A stretch of 62,229 nt of DNA from Bacteroidales bacterium UBA6445 (GTDB lineage Bacteria; Bacteroidota; Bacteroidia; Bacteroidales; UBA932): the NCBI GenBank assembly GCA_002439585.1, contig DJOF01000019.1:1-62229 (forward strand). Direction: 5' to 3'. Each line of letters opens with the position of its first letter. Position 1 is the stretch's first letter. Below the pieces are notes generated by a model, which searched no databases, was not told the DNA's origin, and was given only the letters and a program-made list of their open reading frames with translations. Positions 7,099 through 16,639 of this stretch are shown here, one piece after another. The position numbers and the translations under genes are program-made.

Positions 7099-9771
7099 AT
7101 GCGTCCCCTTCTATGTTGGCGAGTAGTTTTTCTGCTCTTTGTGTTATCGTTGCTTAACCTTGATGCCTTTGCGCAGGAAGAGCAGCCGGTAGACTCTCTT
7201 GTCAGGTTGTTGAGCGCCAAGTCTATGGAGTTGATAGAGAAGGACGGAGTCGATTACCGCAAAGTAACTGGGCCGGCACGTTTCCTTCACAACGCTACCT
7301 ATCTCCTATGTGACACGGCCCTGTGGGACGTCAGCGCACAACGGATCTTCGCTACTGGAAATGTAAGAATCCTGCAGGAAAATACCGCCCTTGACAGTGA
7401 CAAGCTTACCTACTATGTGGACAGAGATCTAGCAGAGTTCAGAGGAACGGTTGTTCAACTCGAAGACAAGGATCATAATGTACTGCGGACGGAGCATCTT
7501 GACTATAATACGAGGGATAGTGTGGCCATATTCTTTGAAGGTGGCTCGATGAAGGATGCCGGTGGACAGGTCATAGAGAGTGTAAGAGGTACATACGATT
7601 CCAAGACAAAGGTCTTCACCTTCAACGACAATGTCAACATGTTCACGGATTCTATTTTCGTGAAGACAACATCGCTAATATATGATGCTGGGACAAATGT
7701 TGCCCACTTCGGATACGGAACTGATGCATGGCAGGAGGATAATATGCTCTCCTCCAATGCCGGCTGGTACGACAGGGCTCATGAAGTGTTTCTTTTCGAC
7801 AAGAATGTTCACGGCATGAACGATACCCAGGAAGGATGGGCTGACTCTTTATATTATTATAGGAATACTGGGGATATTGAGCTTCTTGGCAATGCCCAGA
7901 TCATAGATACGACAAGGGATGCTGCCGCATTGGCCGGTAGGATATATTATGCTGACTCTCTTTCTGAAATAGTTCTTACCCGTAAGCCCATGGTGATCGG
8001 CCTGACGAGGGTGGACGGGCAGGCTGAGGCTGATTCTGTATTTGTCGGAGCAGATACCTTGATTGCAAGGACAAGGATGATGTTCGAGATAGGTGAGGGG
8101 CTTAAGCAGGAGTCGAAGACAAGGCTTGACAATCTCTCTGCCGATCCTGTGCAGACGTACAGGCGCAAAGCTGCTCAAGAAGCTGAAGAAGCAGCAAAGA
8201 AAGCTATAGAGGAAGATCCTAATCGTCCTCCCGTCGGGAAGAAGAGTCCGGCTGCGACTGCTTCAGCAAGTGCAAAGACGACAAAGGCAGCAAAGGCAGA
8301 TACATCCGAAGTAGCTGGTACTCTTCCTGATAGAACAGATCGCCTATCTCTACAAAAGGATTCTCTACATATCGGCAAAGACTCCCTATCGTTACAGGCG
8401 GATTCGTTGTCGGTCAGGGCTGACTCTTTATCGTTGCAGGCGGATTCGTTGTCGGTCAAGGCTGACTCTTTATCGTTGCAGGCGGATTCAGTATTGACGG
8501 TAGAAGATTCAGTTAAGGTTAATTTCGTTACGGGGAAGTCACGTGTGCGTCTGTACCGACACGATATGCAGATCGCGTGTGACTCACTTGAATACAATGA
8601 CCTGGACTCTTTAGTCCGGCTATATAAGTCTCCTGTTGTATGGCATGAAGTCACCCGCCAGTATTCGGCCGACAGTCTGTATGCTGTCATCAAGAACCGA
8701 TCATTGCAGAAGGCCAGTCTCATGTCAAACGCATTTATAATAGTAAGGGAAGACACCCTCTGCTATGACCAGATTCGGGCTACGGAGATGCTTGCATATT
8801 TTGACAGTACCGGAGCACTCAAGAGATTTGACGCACTTGGAGATGCGAGCGCGGTCTTCTACCTTCAGGAAGATAGCGTTTACGCAACAGTCAACAAGAG
8901 CGAAGCCAAGATGCTGTGTGCAGAGTTCAAGGAGGGCGAGCTTGACAAGGTATATTATTTCGAGTCCACAAAGAATGATGCCTATCCCGTGGCGCAGATG
9001 ACTTCCGATGAGAGAGTCCTCAAAGGCTTCAACTGGCAGCCAGGCAGACGTCCTGTTGGAAGGTATGACATTTCTCCTTATCGGTCAAGACTGTCTGAAC
9101 GAAAGATGTATGCCGCACGACCCAAGACGGCTTTTATATATACAGATAAATTTTTCCCCTCGTATATGGGAGAAGTATATGCCAAGATCGAAGCAGGGAA
9201 GATAGCCAAAGCAAAGGCTTCCCGTGCTAGAGAAGAGCAACGGAATGTAGATGCTGCCAGGCAGGATAGCTTGCAGATGGTCTCGGATTCGCTTGGGCTT
9301 GCCTCAGGCAACACGCTTAAAGAGCAGGGAGACTCACTTAAGGCCAAGAGTGATTCTCTATCTGCTGGTGGCTCTTTGGTTGGAGCCGATTCTCTTTCCT
9401 CAAGGACAGATTCTTTGACAGCAGTATCTCAATTGAGTACCAAGGCTGCTAAGAGAGCGGCACGAATTGCAGCAAAGGAAGCCAGGTGGGCTCGTTTAGA
9501 TAGTCTTGATGCAGCTAAGCAGAAAGTTGCCGAGGAGAAAAAGTTGGCAAAGGCGCGCAAGAAAAAGCTTGAGGCTCTGCTTCAGCAGAATGAGCAGGAT
9601 CGTAAGGACAGCCTCCGTCTTGAACGATACAAGGAGAAGTATTTGCGCAAGAAGGAGCGGGAAGATCAAAAAAAAGATCGTAGTAAGCCGATAAGTGATA
9701 GTGAGCCGCTTCAGACTGAGGCTTTGCCGTTGGCACCAGTTACTGTTCCGGAGCCTCAGGAAGACTTGTGA
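7099..9771 (+). CDS. OstA/LptA-like envelope protein with low-complexity repeats
   Basis: The 890-residue protein has a signal peptide (hydrophobic core VVFLLFVLSLLNL, ending AFA) and repeated OstA-like beta segments. These have the family pattern of loss-and-gain strands such as ATGNVRILQENTALDSDKL and LLGNAQIIDTTRDAAAL. OstA/LptA folds bridge lipopolysaccharide across the periplasm. Between two such regions lies a Ser/Asp/Leu-rich repeat (about residues 425-475), and the C-terminus is a Lys/Arg/Glu-rich coiled coil. The ATG at 7099 is chosen because it begins the signal peptide; an upstream in-frame start at 7042 would lie inside the previous gene. It is far longer than Escherichia coli LptA, as is common for Bacteroidota OstA-like proteins. 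Confidence 0.8.
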   Translation: MRPLLCWRVVFLLFVLSLLNLDAFAQEEQPVDSLVRLLSAKSMELIEKDGVDYRKVTGPARFLHNATYLLCDTALWDVSAQRIFATGNVRILQENTALDSDKLTYYVDRDLAEFRGTVVQLEDKDHNVLRTEHLDYNTRDSVAIFFEGGSMKDAGGQVIESVRGTYDSKTKVFTFNDNVNMFTDSIFVKTTSLIYDAGTNVAHFGYGTDAWQEDNMLSSNAGWYDRAHEVFLFDKNVHGMNDTQEGWADSLYYYRNTGDIELLGNAQIIDTTRDAAALAGRIYYADSLSEIVLTRKPMVIGLTRVDGQAEADSVFVGADTLIARTRMMFEIGEGLKQESKTRLDNLSADPVQTYRRKAAQEAEEAAKKAIEEDPNRPPVGKKSPAATASASAKTTKAAKADTSEVAGTLPDRTDRLSLQKDSLHIGKDSLSLQADSLSVRADSLSLQADSLSVKADSLSLQADSVLTVEDSVKVNFVTGKSRVRLYRHDMQIACDSLEYNDLDSLVRLYKSPVVWHEVTRQYSADSLYAVIKNRSLQKASLMSNAFIIVREDTLCYDQIRATEMLAYFDSTGALKRFDALGDASAVFYLQEDSVYATVNKSEAKMLCAEFKEGELDKVYYFESTKNDAYPVAQMTSDERVLKGFNWQPGRRPVGRYDISPYRSRLSERKMYAARPKTAFIYTDKFFPSYMGEVYAKIEAGKIAKAKASRAREEQRNVDAARQDSLQMVSDSLGLASGNTLKEQGDSLKAKSDSLSAGGSLVGADSLSSRTDSLTAVSQLSTKAAKRAARIAAKEARWARLDSLDAAKQKVAEEKKLAKARKKKLEALLQQNEQDRKDSLRLERYKEKYLRKKEREDQKKDRSKPISDSEPLQTEALPLAPVTVPEPQEDL
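8382..8493 (+). repeat. 42-bp coding repeat in OstA-like gene
   Basis: A 42-bp unit encoding DSLSLQADSLSVKA occurs about two and a half times with only a few base changes between copies. The alternating DSL periodicity continues more loosely on both sides, and a similar DSL-rich stretch recurs near 9340-9415. In-frame units of 14 codons allow length change without frameshift. Confidence 0.8.
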
Positions 9772-10139
9772 ATCTCTGAGACGTAATAAAACAGCAGCGA
9801 ATCTCACGACTTGCTGCTGTTACTTCAATATATTAAACTAGCTTATGTTGTATGTTGCGTCTTTATTCTGTCCGATATCCTATGCTGCAGAGGAAATTGA
9901 TTGCATTTCGTATCTCAAGAAGTGTCATAGGGGACAATTCTCGCGTCTTTTAGGGCGAACTACAAAAATTTCTTAAAATTTTTAGTTCTTTATGCAAATA
10001 TAAACAATTATCTCGACTAACGTTTTATGATATTATGAATTTCTCTCTATTTTTTTTATAAATGAATGTTTATAAGTTAGCGTGGTAATTTTCTTACATA
10101 TTTGACATTAAGGAGGGCTCATATGCTATATCATGTATG
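9772..10139 (+). other. AT-rich intergenic region with two hairpins
   Basis: No gene is supported. A perfect 9-bp stem (9790-9798 with 9813-9821, 14-nt loop) lies 19 nt after the OstA-like stop and may end that operon, although no T-run follows. A second AT-rich stem (9958-9987, 12 bp with a 2-nt bulge) could be a further terminator. The rest is very AT-rich sequence leading to the SusC promoter. Confidence 0.5.
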
Positions 10140-10170
10140 TTGCATTTATTGAAAACAATGTAGATATTTG
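10140..10170 (+). promoter_or_regulatory. Candidate promoter of the first SusC/SusD operon
   Basis: TTG at 10140-10142 is followed after 20 nt by GATATTTG at 10163-10170, which matches the Bacteroidota -33/-7 pattern with one mismatch in the -7 element. Transcription would begin near 10177, giving a leader of about 70 nt. Confidence 0.4.
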
Positions 10171-10247
10171 CAAGAAACGTGTCGCTGAAACAATGGTGTT
10201 AAGCACAGTGTTATGTTATAGTATATGTTAAATTAAAGATGTTCTTT

Positions 10248-13247
10248 ATGAAGAGAATTAGTCTTTTTATCTTGGCAGTTGCCTCTCTCTTTTGGGGGAC
10301 TTTCGCTTCTGCCCAGACAGTGGAAGTGACGGGAACGATCACAGACGCGCAGAGCGGCGAAGTGGTCCCGTTTGCTTCTGTGCGAGTAAAGGATACCATG
10401 AATGGGGTATCGGCCAATGCGGACGGCAAATATTCAATATCTGTTAATGCAAATTCCAAAGCTGTGCTTGTATTCAGCTTCGTTGGATATGAGACACAAG
10501 AAGTTGAAGTGAACGGCAGGACTGTAGTCAATTGTCGTCTTGAAGTAGATGCAACCACCCTTGATGATGTTGTAGTCGTAGGCTATGGTACAGCGAAGAA
10601 AGTCGGCTCTCTCGTTGGCTCAGTCACCACTGTGAAGTCGGAAGCCATCAAGAACGCTCCTTCTTCATCCCCTTTGGATCAACTTCAGGGTCAGGTTGCT
10701 GGTATGGCCGTCATGACAACTGGTGGTGTAGCCGGTGATAACAACGTGACCATCAAGATACACGGTACCGGCTCCCTCAGCTCAAGCTCACAGCCTCTGT
10801 ACATCCTTGACGGTATGCAGTCCAGTGCGCGTTCGATCATGGCTCTGAACCCTAATGATATCAAGAGTATCTCGATCCTCAAGGATGCCTCCGCAACATC
10901 TATCTACGGTTCACGTGCCGCAAATGGTGTAGTCTATGTGATAACCAAGAGCGGTTCATACAATACAAAGGCTACAGTTACAGTACGTAGTCAAGCAGGT
11001 ATTTCTACCTTGGCAGACAAGACTTTGTATGAGAATATGATGTCTGGTCCTGAGCTTAAGGAGTTCTGGATCAGGTCAGGTATCAAGACTCCCGAATACA
11101 TCAAGCAGAACTTTACAGACAAAGGGTATGATGCAGATACCAAATGGTACAATTACATACAGCAGTTCAACAACCCTCAGTTCCAGAACGATGTAACTGT
11201 TGAAGGTGGTGGACAGAAAGTTGCATACGCATTAGGTGCATCGCAGTTTCACCAGAGGGGTACGGCTGTGGGCAACTACTATGACAGATATACTGTCCGT
11301 TCCAATGTCCAGGCACGTCCTAAGGACTGGCTCAAGATCGGTATCAATGCGGCTTTGTCCAAAGATAGTCAGCAGACAAACGCCAACTGGGGTGATTCCT
11401 CAGATGGAGGAGCTTATATCTACGGAGGTCTTTCATACCTTATGAACCCTCTTTATCCTGCAATTGATCCTAAGACTGGAAAGGAATACGAGATTGAGTA
11501 CCCTAGCGGATTCTACAATCCTCAGTATTACATCTCAAAAAGGCAGTCTCTTACTGATCGTTATGGTCTTGTAGGCGGTCTGTCGGTAGAGATCCAGCCG
11601 TACAAAAATCTCTTCATCCGTTCAAACATGGGTATTGACGGGTCTATAAGTGACGTGAATAAATACTCAAAGCCTTCAGCTGTATATAATGCCGGTAATG
11701 GTAGTAAAGTAAGAGGAAATGCTTTGCAGTATATCTCTACTATTACAAATACTATAGAGTATTCATTCAATATCGCAAATGAGCATCAGATCTCCCTTCT
11801 TGCCGGTCATGAGGGTATAGCCAATTATTATGACTATTTTGCTGCTTCCACAGAAGGTCTTACAGATGACAGGCTCATGGAGCTTGATCACGGTGATCAA
11901 TCTACTTATGATGAAGCTGAAAGCCATAGTGAGAGTAAGTTCCTCTCCTTCTTTGGTCATGGAGAGTATTCTTTCCTTGACAAGTATATCTTAGACGTTA
12001 CAGTCAGAAACGATGCTTCTTCCCGTTTCGGACCAGATGTAAGAAATGCTCAATTCTGGTCAGTCGGAGCTTTGTGGAAAGTAAAGAAAGAAAACTTCCT
12101 TAGAAATGTTAAGTGGCTTGATGACCTGAATTTTAAAGTTAGTTATGGTACTCAGGGTAATGCTGCTATCGGAGATTATCAGCATTATGGACTTGTTGGA
12201 GCTACGACTTCTTATGCAGGATCAGTATCTCAGGTGATTTCCCAGCCGGAAAACAATAAGTTGAGTTGGGAGAAGCAGGGGTTGCTTACAATTGCTTTGA
12301 ATGGACGGGTATTCGATACTTTAGACTTTGGATTTGAGTTCTATAACAGAAAGACCACAGACATGCTTTTGTCAGTGCCTTATCCGTATACGAGTGGATT
12401 CGCTTCTTTGATGGACAATATCGGTGGTCTGAAAAATACTGGTATAGACATCACTCTCGGAGTTGATATATTGAAGTCAAGAGACTATTTCCTTAGATTC
12501 AGCACAACATTCAATTACAACAGTGAGAAGATTACTGAGCTCTTCAACGGCCTTGACAGGTGGGAGATATCGAACACATCGATTGCATACGTTGTTGGTA
12601 AGCCGATTTCATTCTATATGCCTATCTACGCCGGAGTAAATCCTGAAAACGGAAGGAATCAGTGGTATAAAGTTGGTGCAGACAAAGACGTTGTTACTAA
12701 GGATCCTGCCAACGTAACAGAGAAGTTCGATGAGGCAAGTCTGACTCAGAATACAGGGAAGAGGCTTCACGCCCCGATCAATGGAGGTTTTGGTCTCTCT
12801 GGCGGTTGGAAAGGGCTCTCGTTTGTCGCTGACTTCACTTATGTCCTTGGCAAGTGGCTCGTCAACAACGATGCTTACTTCTATGCTAATCCTAACAAGA
12901 ACTCAGATTATACAGCTATCAAGACTGTTAATGATTTTTGGACGCCTGAAAATACAGATGCGGAATATCCTGACTGGTCTCAGGGCGCGGTGATGCAGTT
13001 TGATACTCATCTACTTGACAACGCAAGCTTCCTAAGGCTCAAGAATCTTCAGGTTGCTTATGACCTTCCTCGTAAATGGCTGGGCAACCAACAGATACTC
13101 AACGGGCTAAAAGTTACATTTACAGGTCGTAACCTCTGGACTTTGACAGAATATGAAGGTATAGATCCTGAGGTTGATTCTAACCTTACGTATGGAGTTG
13201 TAGGTAACTCAAAGCAGTACCTTTTCGGTCTTGAGTTTACTTTCTGA
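10248..13247 (+). CDS. SusC/RagA-family TonB-linked outer-membrane transporter
   Basis: The 999-residue protein has a signal peptide ending FASAQ and a carboxypeptidase-D-like domain (about residues 25-110). It then has the TonB-box-like TTLDDVVVVGYGT and a plug with the SusC signature (PLYILDGM, ISILKDASATSIYGSRAANG). A barrel follows, ending in aromatic YLFGLEFTF. SusC transporters import oligosaccharides or peptides bound by their SusD partner, which lies 35 nt downstream. No carbohydrate-active enzyme is adjacent, so the substrate is unknown; peptides or glycoproteins are possible given the nearby protease. An alternative ATG 9 nt upstream adds three residues. Confidence 0.95.
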   Translation: MKRISLFILAVASLFWGTFASAQTVEVTGTITDAQSGEVVPFASVRVKDTMNGVSANADGKYSISVNANSKAVLVFSFVGYETQEVEVNGRTVVNCRLEVDATTLDDVVVVGYGTAKKVGSLVGSVTTVKSEAIKNAPSSSPLDQLQGQVAGMAVMTTGGVAGDNNVTIKIHGTGSLSSSSQPLYILDGMQSSARSIMALNPNDIKSISILKDASATSIYGSRAANGVVYVITKSGSYNTKATVTVRSQAGISTLADKTLYENMMSGPELKEFWIRSGIKTPEYIKQNFTDKGYDADTKWYNYIQQFNNPQFQNDVTVEGGGQKVAYALGASQFHQRGTAVGNYYDRYTVRSNVQARPKDWLKIGINAALSKDSQQTNANWGDSSDGGAYIYGGLSYLMNPLYPAIDPKTGKEYEIEYPSGFYNPQYYISKRQSLTDRYGLVGGLSVEIQPYKNLFIRSNMGIDGSISDVNKYSKPSAVYNAGNGSKVRGNALQYISTITNTIEYSFNIANEHQISLLAGHEGIANYYDYFAASTEGLTDDRLMELDHGDQSTYDEAESHSESKFLSFFGHGEYSFLDKYILDVTVRNDASSRFGPDVRNAQFWSVGALWKVKKENFLRNVKWLDDLNFKVSYGTQGNAAIGDYQHYGLVGATTSYAGSVSQVISQPENNKLSWEKQGLLTIALNGRVFDTLDFGFEFYNRKTTDMLLSVPYPYTSGFASLMDNIGGLKNTGIDITLGVDILKSRDYFLRFSTTFNYNSEKITELFNGLDRWEISNTSIAYVVGKPISFYMPIYAGVNPENGRNQWYKVGADKDVVTKDPANVTEKFDEASLTQNTGKRLHAPINGGFGLSGGWKGLSFVADFTYVLGKWLVNNDAYFYANPNKNSDYTAIKTVNDFWTPENTDAEYPDWSQGAVMQFDTHLLDNASFLRLKNLQVAYDLPRKWLGNQQILNGLKVTFTGRNLWTLTEYEGIDPEVDSNLTYGVVGNSKQYLFGLEFTF

Positions 13248-13282
13248 TATGCTTAGGTAATTAATATTTGTATTATTAAGTT

Positions 13283-14800
13283 ATGAACATCAGATTTGAT
13301 AAATATATATCATTAGCGGTTGCTGTCATTGCCTTCGGGGCTTGTGACTTGGATCTCACCCCTACAGACGGAATCGTTTATCAAGAAGGAAAACCATTGT
13401 TCCTTACGCAGGCTGATATCAACTCGTTTGACAATGGCCTTCATGCAACATTTAGGTCTCTGTATTATGGTGTCGATTCCCAGACACAAGAGTTGATGTG
13501 CGATGGCTTCAATGCAACCCAGAACTACAACGGTCATTACGACTTCATTCACAGAGCGGATGACAGCTTTACTACAAGTGATAGTGATGTTGAGTCCATT
13601 TGGGGTGCCAATTACATTGCTATAAAGAATTACAACATCGTAATCAACAGCGCAGACAATGTATCGGACGACCTCCGTGCTTCTGCCCGTATTATGAAAG
13701 GACATGCCTATTTCTACAGAGCTTGCTCTTATCTTACGTTGATACGTCATTTTGCCAAGGCATATAACGAGTCAACAGCATCATCAGACCTTGGTGTGCC
13801 GCTTGTGCTTGAGTACAACCAGCTTGAGAAGCCGGCTCGTTCCAGTGTCCAGGCAGTATATGATGCGATCAAGGCTGATCTTGACTCTGCAAGTGTAATC
13901 CTTGCCAATCAGGCAGGTTCGCCTCGTTCCGATGTTCCGACAATTGATGCTGTCAATGCTGTGTATGCCAGGTATTATCTTGATGTTAAGAATTATCCTA
14001 AGGCTGCAGAGTCTGCTGAGTTGGTTATCAATTCATCTGCAAAATATGCTCTTGCTTCAAATTCTGATGAAATGGAGCTTGAATACGTACAGGACGGAGG
14101 CAATGAGCCTATCATGCAGATGTATGCGTCAAAGACTGAAGGCGCTGCTGCCAATTTGATGTATCTTGGTGAAGGTGGAGTAGGAAATGACTCGAAAGTT
14201 GGCAAATATTTCGCTTCATATTATATCCCTACCAAGAACCTTCTTGACAAATATGAGATTAAAGACGTACGGTATAACGCTTGGTTCACAACGAAGTATC
14301 CCTTCAGATATAGCGGAAGCACATTTCAGAAAGGAATTATAGTTTTTGTAAAATATCTCGGTAATCCTAACCTCTACTCTGGAGAACTTGAGACTGGCGC
14401 CCAGTCAGTTAAGCCTCTTCTAATCGGTGAGCAGTATCTTATCGCCGCAGAGGCATATTTCCAGAATGGAGAGACAGCACAAGCTAAGGCAGAACTTAAT
14501 GCCCTTCAGACAAAGCGTGGAGCTACTTTGACATCCGCAACACTTGAGAATATTAAGACAGAGTGGTTCAAGGAGACTGTTGGTGAAGGCCTTCGTATGT
14601 CTTGCCTAAAGAGATGGGGTGACGGCACAGAGCCTCGTACTCCTCAGACAACAGCAGCAGAAAAAGGGATAATCATTACAGGTGCTTCTTTTGATAAGCG
14701 AGTGCTATCTGCAGATGATTATCATTTCAACTGGCCTATTCCTCAGTATGAGGTGAGGGTCAATCCGAATCTTGTGCCGAATCCGGGTTATTCCGATTAA
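13283..14800 (+). CDS. SusD/RagB-family nutrient-binding surface lipoprotein
   Basis: The 505-residue lipoprotein (lipobox AFGAC, followed by acidic DLDLTP) has the SusD pattern. It has an N-terminal Asp/Asn-rich entry, the helical core segment MKGHAYFYRACSYLTLIRHF typical of the TPR-like scaffold, the LLIGEQYLIAAEAYFQNG helix and a C-terminus ending in a short NPNLVPNPGY motif. SusD proteins cap the SusC barrel and deliver ligand. It forms a transcription unit with the SusC gene upstream and the Calx-beta lipoprotein 11 nt downstream. Confidence 0.95.
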   Translation: MNIRFDKYISLAVAVIAFGACDLDLTPTDGIVYQEGKPLFLTQADINSFDNGLHATFRSLYYGVDSQTQELMCDGFNATQNYNGHYDFIHRADDSFTTSDSDVESIWGANYIAIKNYNIVINSADNVSDDLRASARIMKGHAYFYRACSYLTLIRHFAKAYNESTASSDLGVPLVLEYNQLEKPARSSVQAVYDAIKADLDSASVILANQAGSPRSDVPTIDAVNAVYARYYLDVKNYPKAAESAELVINSSAKYALASNSDEMELEYVQDGGNEPIMQMYASKTEGAAANLMYLGEGGVGNDSKVGKYFASYYIPTKNLLDKYEIKDVRYNAWFTTKYPFRYSGSTFQKGIIVFVKYLGNPNLYSGELETGAQSVKPLLIGEQYLIAAEAYFQNGETAQAKAELNALQTKRGATLTSATLENIKTEWFKETVGEGLRMSCLKRWGDGTEPRTPQTTAAEKGIIITGASFDKRVLSADDYHFNWPIPQYEVRVNPNLVPNPGYSD

Positions 14801-14811
14801 ACTGAAGTCAT

Positions 14812-15705
14812 ATGAAAAAGATACTAATATTCCCAATCGCTCTTGGCCTTGTTGCCTTGGCCTCATGCTCACGAGATGCGAGCTATGAACACAACTCATT
14901 CTTCTCTATGCATTCTGCCTCTTACAATATAAGGGAGGACGCTGGAGAGCTCGTGATCCCTGTGACTGTATATAATCCTAAAGGTGAAGATATGGCTGCC
15001 ACCTTCAATGTGGTCGATGGAACAGCAAAAAGTGGTGTCAATTATGAGCTTGTCTCACCTGTGTCAAAGGTTCTTACTTTTACCGAGGATGCGACTACTC
15101 AGAATATTGTCATTAAGGTCAAAGATATTGAGGGGTACAAAGGGGCCGTTAATTTCTCTGTATCTATAGCAAGTGCTACAGAAGATATTCCGGTAGGAAT
15201 TCTGTCTTCAGCCAGTGTGAGGATTGCCGACAAGGATCATCCCTATGCTAATTTACTCGGAGAGTATACTGTAAAGTGTCAGGATGTTATGGGAGCATCA
15301 ACATATACTATGAATCTTGTCGCGGATCCTGACGATGTTACTGTGCTGTGGTGTGACGGTATCGTACCTCTTGTGGCAGGAAGTGCGTATGTTAAAGCTG
15401 CGATAAGTCAGGATGGAGCAACACTTTCTTTCCCTACTGGGCAGAAAGCAATGACAGAGATAGGTGGTACTACGCCTTTTCAGTTAGATGATGGAGATGC
15501 AACTCTTTATGGATGTTTAATTGAGAATGGGAAGTATTATACGACTAGCGAGGCTTCTCTGACTTTCTCAAAGAGTGTATCTGGAGACAATGTTGTATTT
15601 ACTACAGAATCCGGTATATGTCTTGTTGACGACTCGAGCCTCTATGGTTGGGCTTTCCTTCTTGGCAAGCAGAATGGGTATACGACAACCTGGACCAAGA
15701 AATAG
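14812..15705 (+). CDS. Calx-beta-domain lipoprotein, third gene of the SusC/SusD operon
   Basis: The 297-residue product has a lipobox (ALASC) and an N-terminal Calx-beta-like module at about residues 30-140. The module contains EDAGELVIPVTVYNP and GTAKSGVNYEL, which match the family DGTA...G.DY pattern, and closes with an SVSIASAT strand. The C-terminal half (from about 145) is a separate beta-rich domain I do not recognise. Position after SusD is where surface ligand-binding proteins (SusE/SusF-like) normally sit, so substrate binding is a reasonable inference. Confidence 0.75.
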   Translation: MKKILIFPIALGLVALASCSRDASYEHNSFFSMHSASYNIREDAGELVIPVTVYNPKGEDMAATFNVVDGTAKSGVNYELVSPVSKVLTFTEDATTQNIVIKVKDIEGYKGAVNFSVSIASATEDIPVGILSSASVRIADKDHPYANLLGEYTVKCQDVMGASTYTMNLVADPDDVTVLWCDGIVPLVAGSAYVKAAISQDGATLSFPTGQKAMTEIGGTTPFQLDDGDATLYGCLIENGKYYTTSEASLTFSKSVSGDNVVFTTESGICLVDDSSLYGWAFLLGKQNGYTTTWTKK

Positions 15706-15729
15706 TTGATATTTCATTCTAATCAAAAC

Positions 15730-15764
15730 GAAAGCGCATGACCTGTGAATGATCATGTGCTTTC
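15730..15764 (+). terminator. Hairpin ending the first SusC/SusD operon
   Basis: A 12-bp stem (15730-15741 with 15753-15764, one G-T pair) with an 11-nt loop starts 25 nt after the lipoprotein stop. An imperfect T-rich stretch (TCTATTT) follows, and the next gene's ATG is at 15780. It could terminate, or attenuate read-through into that gene. Confidence 0.6.
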
Positions 15765-15779
15765 TCTATTTAATTATAT

Positions 15780-16475
15780 ATGAGGAATAGATTAAACCTT
15801 TTAGTTATTGCGGTAGTCTCTCTTTTTACCGCATTTTCAGCTTCATCACAGGAATACCAGCCCCGTGACAAATGGCCTTATCTTAATAGGGATTTCGTGA
15901 ATGGAGAGGTCAGGACAGCCTCAGGTAATCTTCTTATGGCTGCCAAGATGAATATATGCATTGCCGATGGGAAGCTTCACTATCTTCAGAATGATGTGAT
16001 CATGCAGGCGGATATGTCTACTGTGTCTACTGTGAAGATTGATTCTTCACTCTATCAGAATGTATATGGACGCTTGATGAAAGTTCTGGCTTATAATGAG
16101 AATGGGACCGCTCTTCTTGATGTAAAGGTAGATGAAGATGCGCTTCAGAAATCCGATATCGGCTATGGAATCTCATCAGCGACTGCCTCTTCTCAGAGGC
16201 TTCGTGCGATTGTTGACGAATTGTCTCTCGATGTAGTCAATATGAATATATCGAATATCCTTCCTCAAAAGGAGCAAGGTAACCCACTACCTGTCAAGGA
16301 GGTATATTATCTAAAGGTCGGAGCTGACGTTCTTCCTGCTACCAGACGTGAAGTCCAAAATCTTTCTTCTGTAGATGCAGAAAAGGCAAAGGCTTTCTTC
16401 AAGCAAAACAAGATTAAATGGAATGATTCTGCCGATCTTCTGAAAGTGGTAGATTTCATAGCTTCTCAGAAATAA
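15780..16475 (+). CDS. Secreted protein of unknown function
   Basis: I do not recognise this 231-residue product. It has a cleavable signal peptide (MRNRLNLLVIAVVSLFTAFSA) and the mature part opens with QEYQPRDKWPYLNRDF. It is mixed alpha/beta with no cysteines after the signal, no lipobox and no membrane segment. The ordered C-terminal half contains a Lys-rich helix (SVDAEKAKAFFKQNKIKWN). It lies between a SusC/SusD operon and the T9SS subtilase. The 164-nt gap after it contains a copy of a dispersed repeat, so it is not tightly coupled to the subtilase. Confidence 0.75.
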   Translation: MRNRLNLLVIAVVSLFTAFSASSQEYQPRDKWPYLNRDFVNGEVRTASGNLLMAAKMNICIADGKLHYLQNDVIMQADMSTVSTVKIDSSLYQNVYGRLMKVLAYNENGTALLDVKVDEDALQKSDIGYGISSATASSQRLRAIVDELSLDVVNMNISNILPQKEQGNPLPVKEVYYLKVGADVLPATRREVQNLSSVDAEKAKAFFKQNKIKWNDSADLLKVVDFIASQK

Positions 16476-16493
16476 TTCTTGTCCTCTGCTCGG

Positions 16494-16544
16494 TACCTCC
16501 AGTACACTTCTTCTTCCAAGGTCGTGGCTGCCTCGAAAAATCTT
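16494..16544 (-). repeat. Dispersed repeat, copy A
   Basis: This non-coding stretch shares a run of 16 identical bases and most of the following 30 with 42176-42221, in the same orientation relative to the upstream gene. On the minus strand both copies can be read as related peptides (FEAATTLEEEVYWRY here, FMAASTLEYEVYWRY at the other copy). It is probably a remnant of a repeated small coding element. Confidence 0.6.
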
Positions 16545-16639
16545 CATGATAAAATACGAAAATCATATCAAAACAACGTCTAAGATTAGCGATAAATACT
16601 TATCTTTGGAAGATTTGGTAGATAAGTGATAGTTTAAAT

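Noticed and set aside
182..10194. Similarity between GATATTTGCA-AGAAA stretches upstream of the two TonB-family genes (near 182 and 10163) as a shared operator
   Set aside because: The match is short and gapped and can be explained by the shared -7 promoter element.
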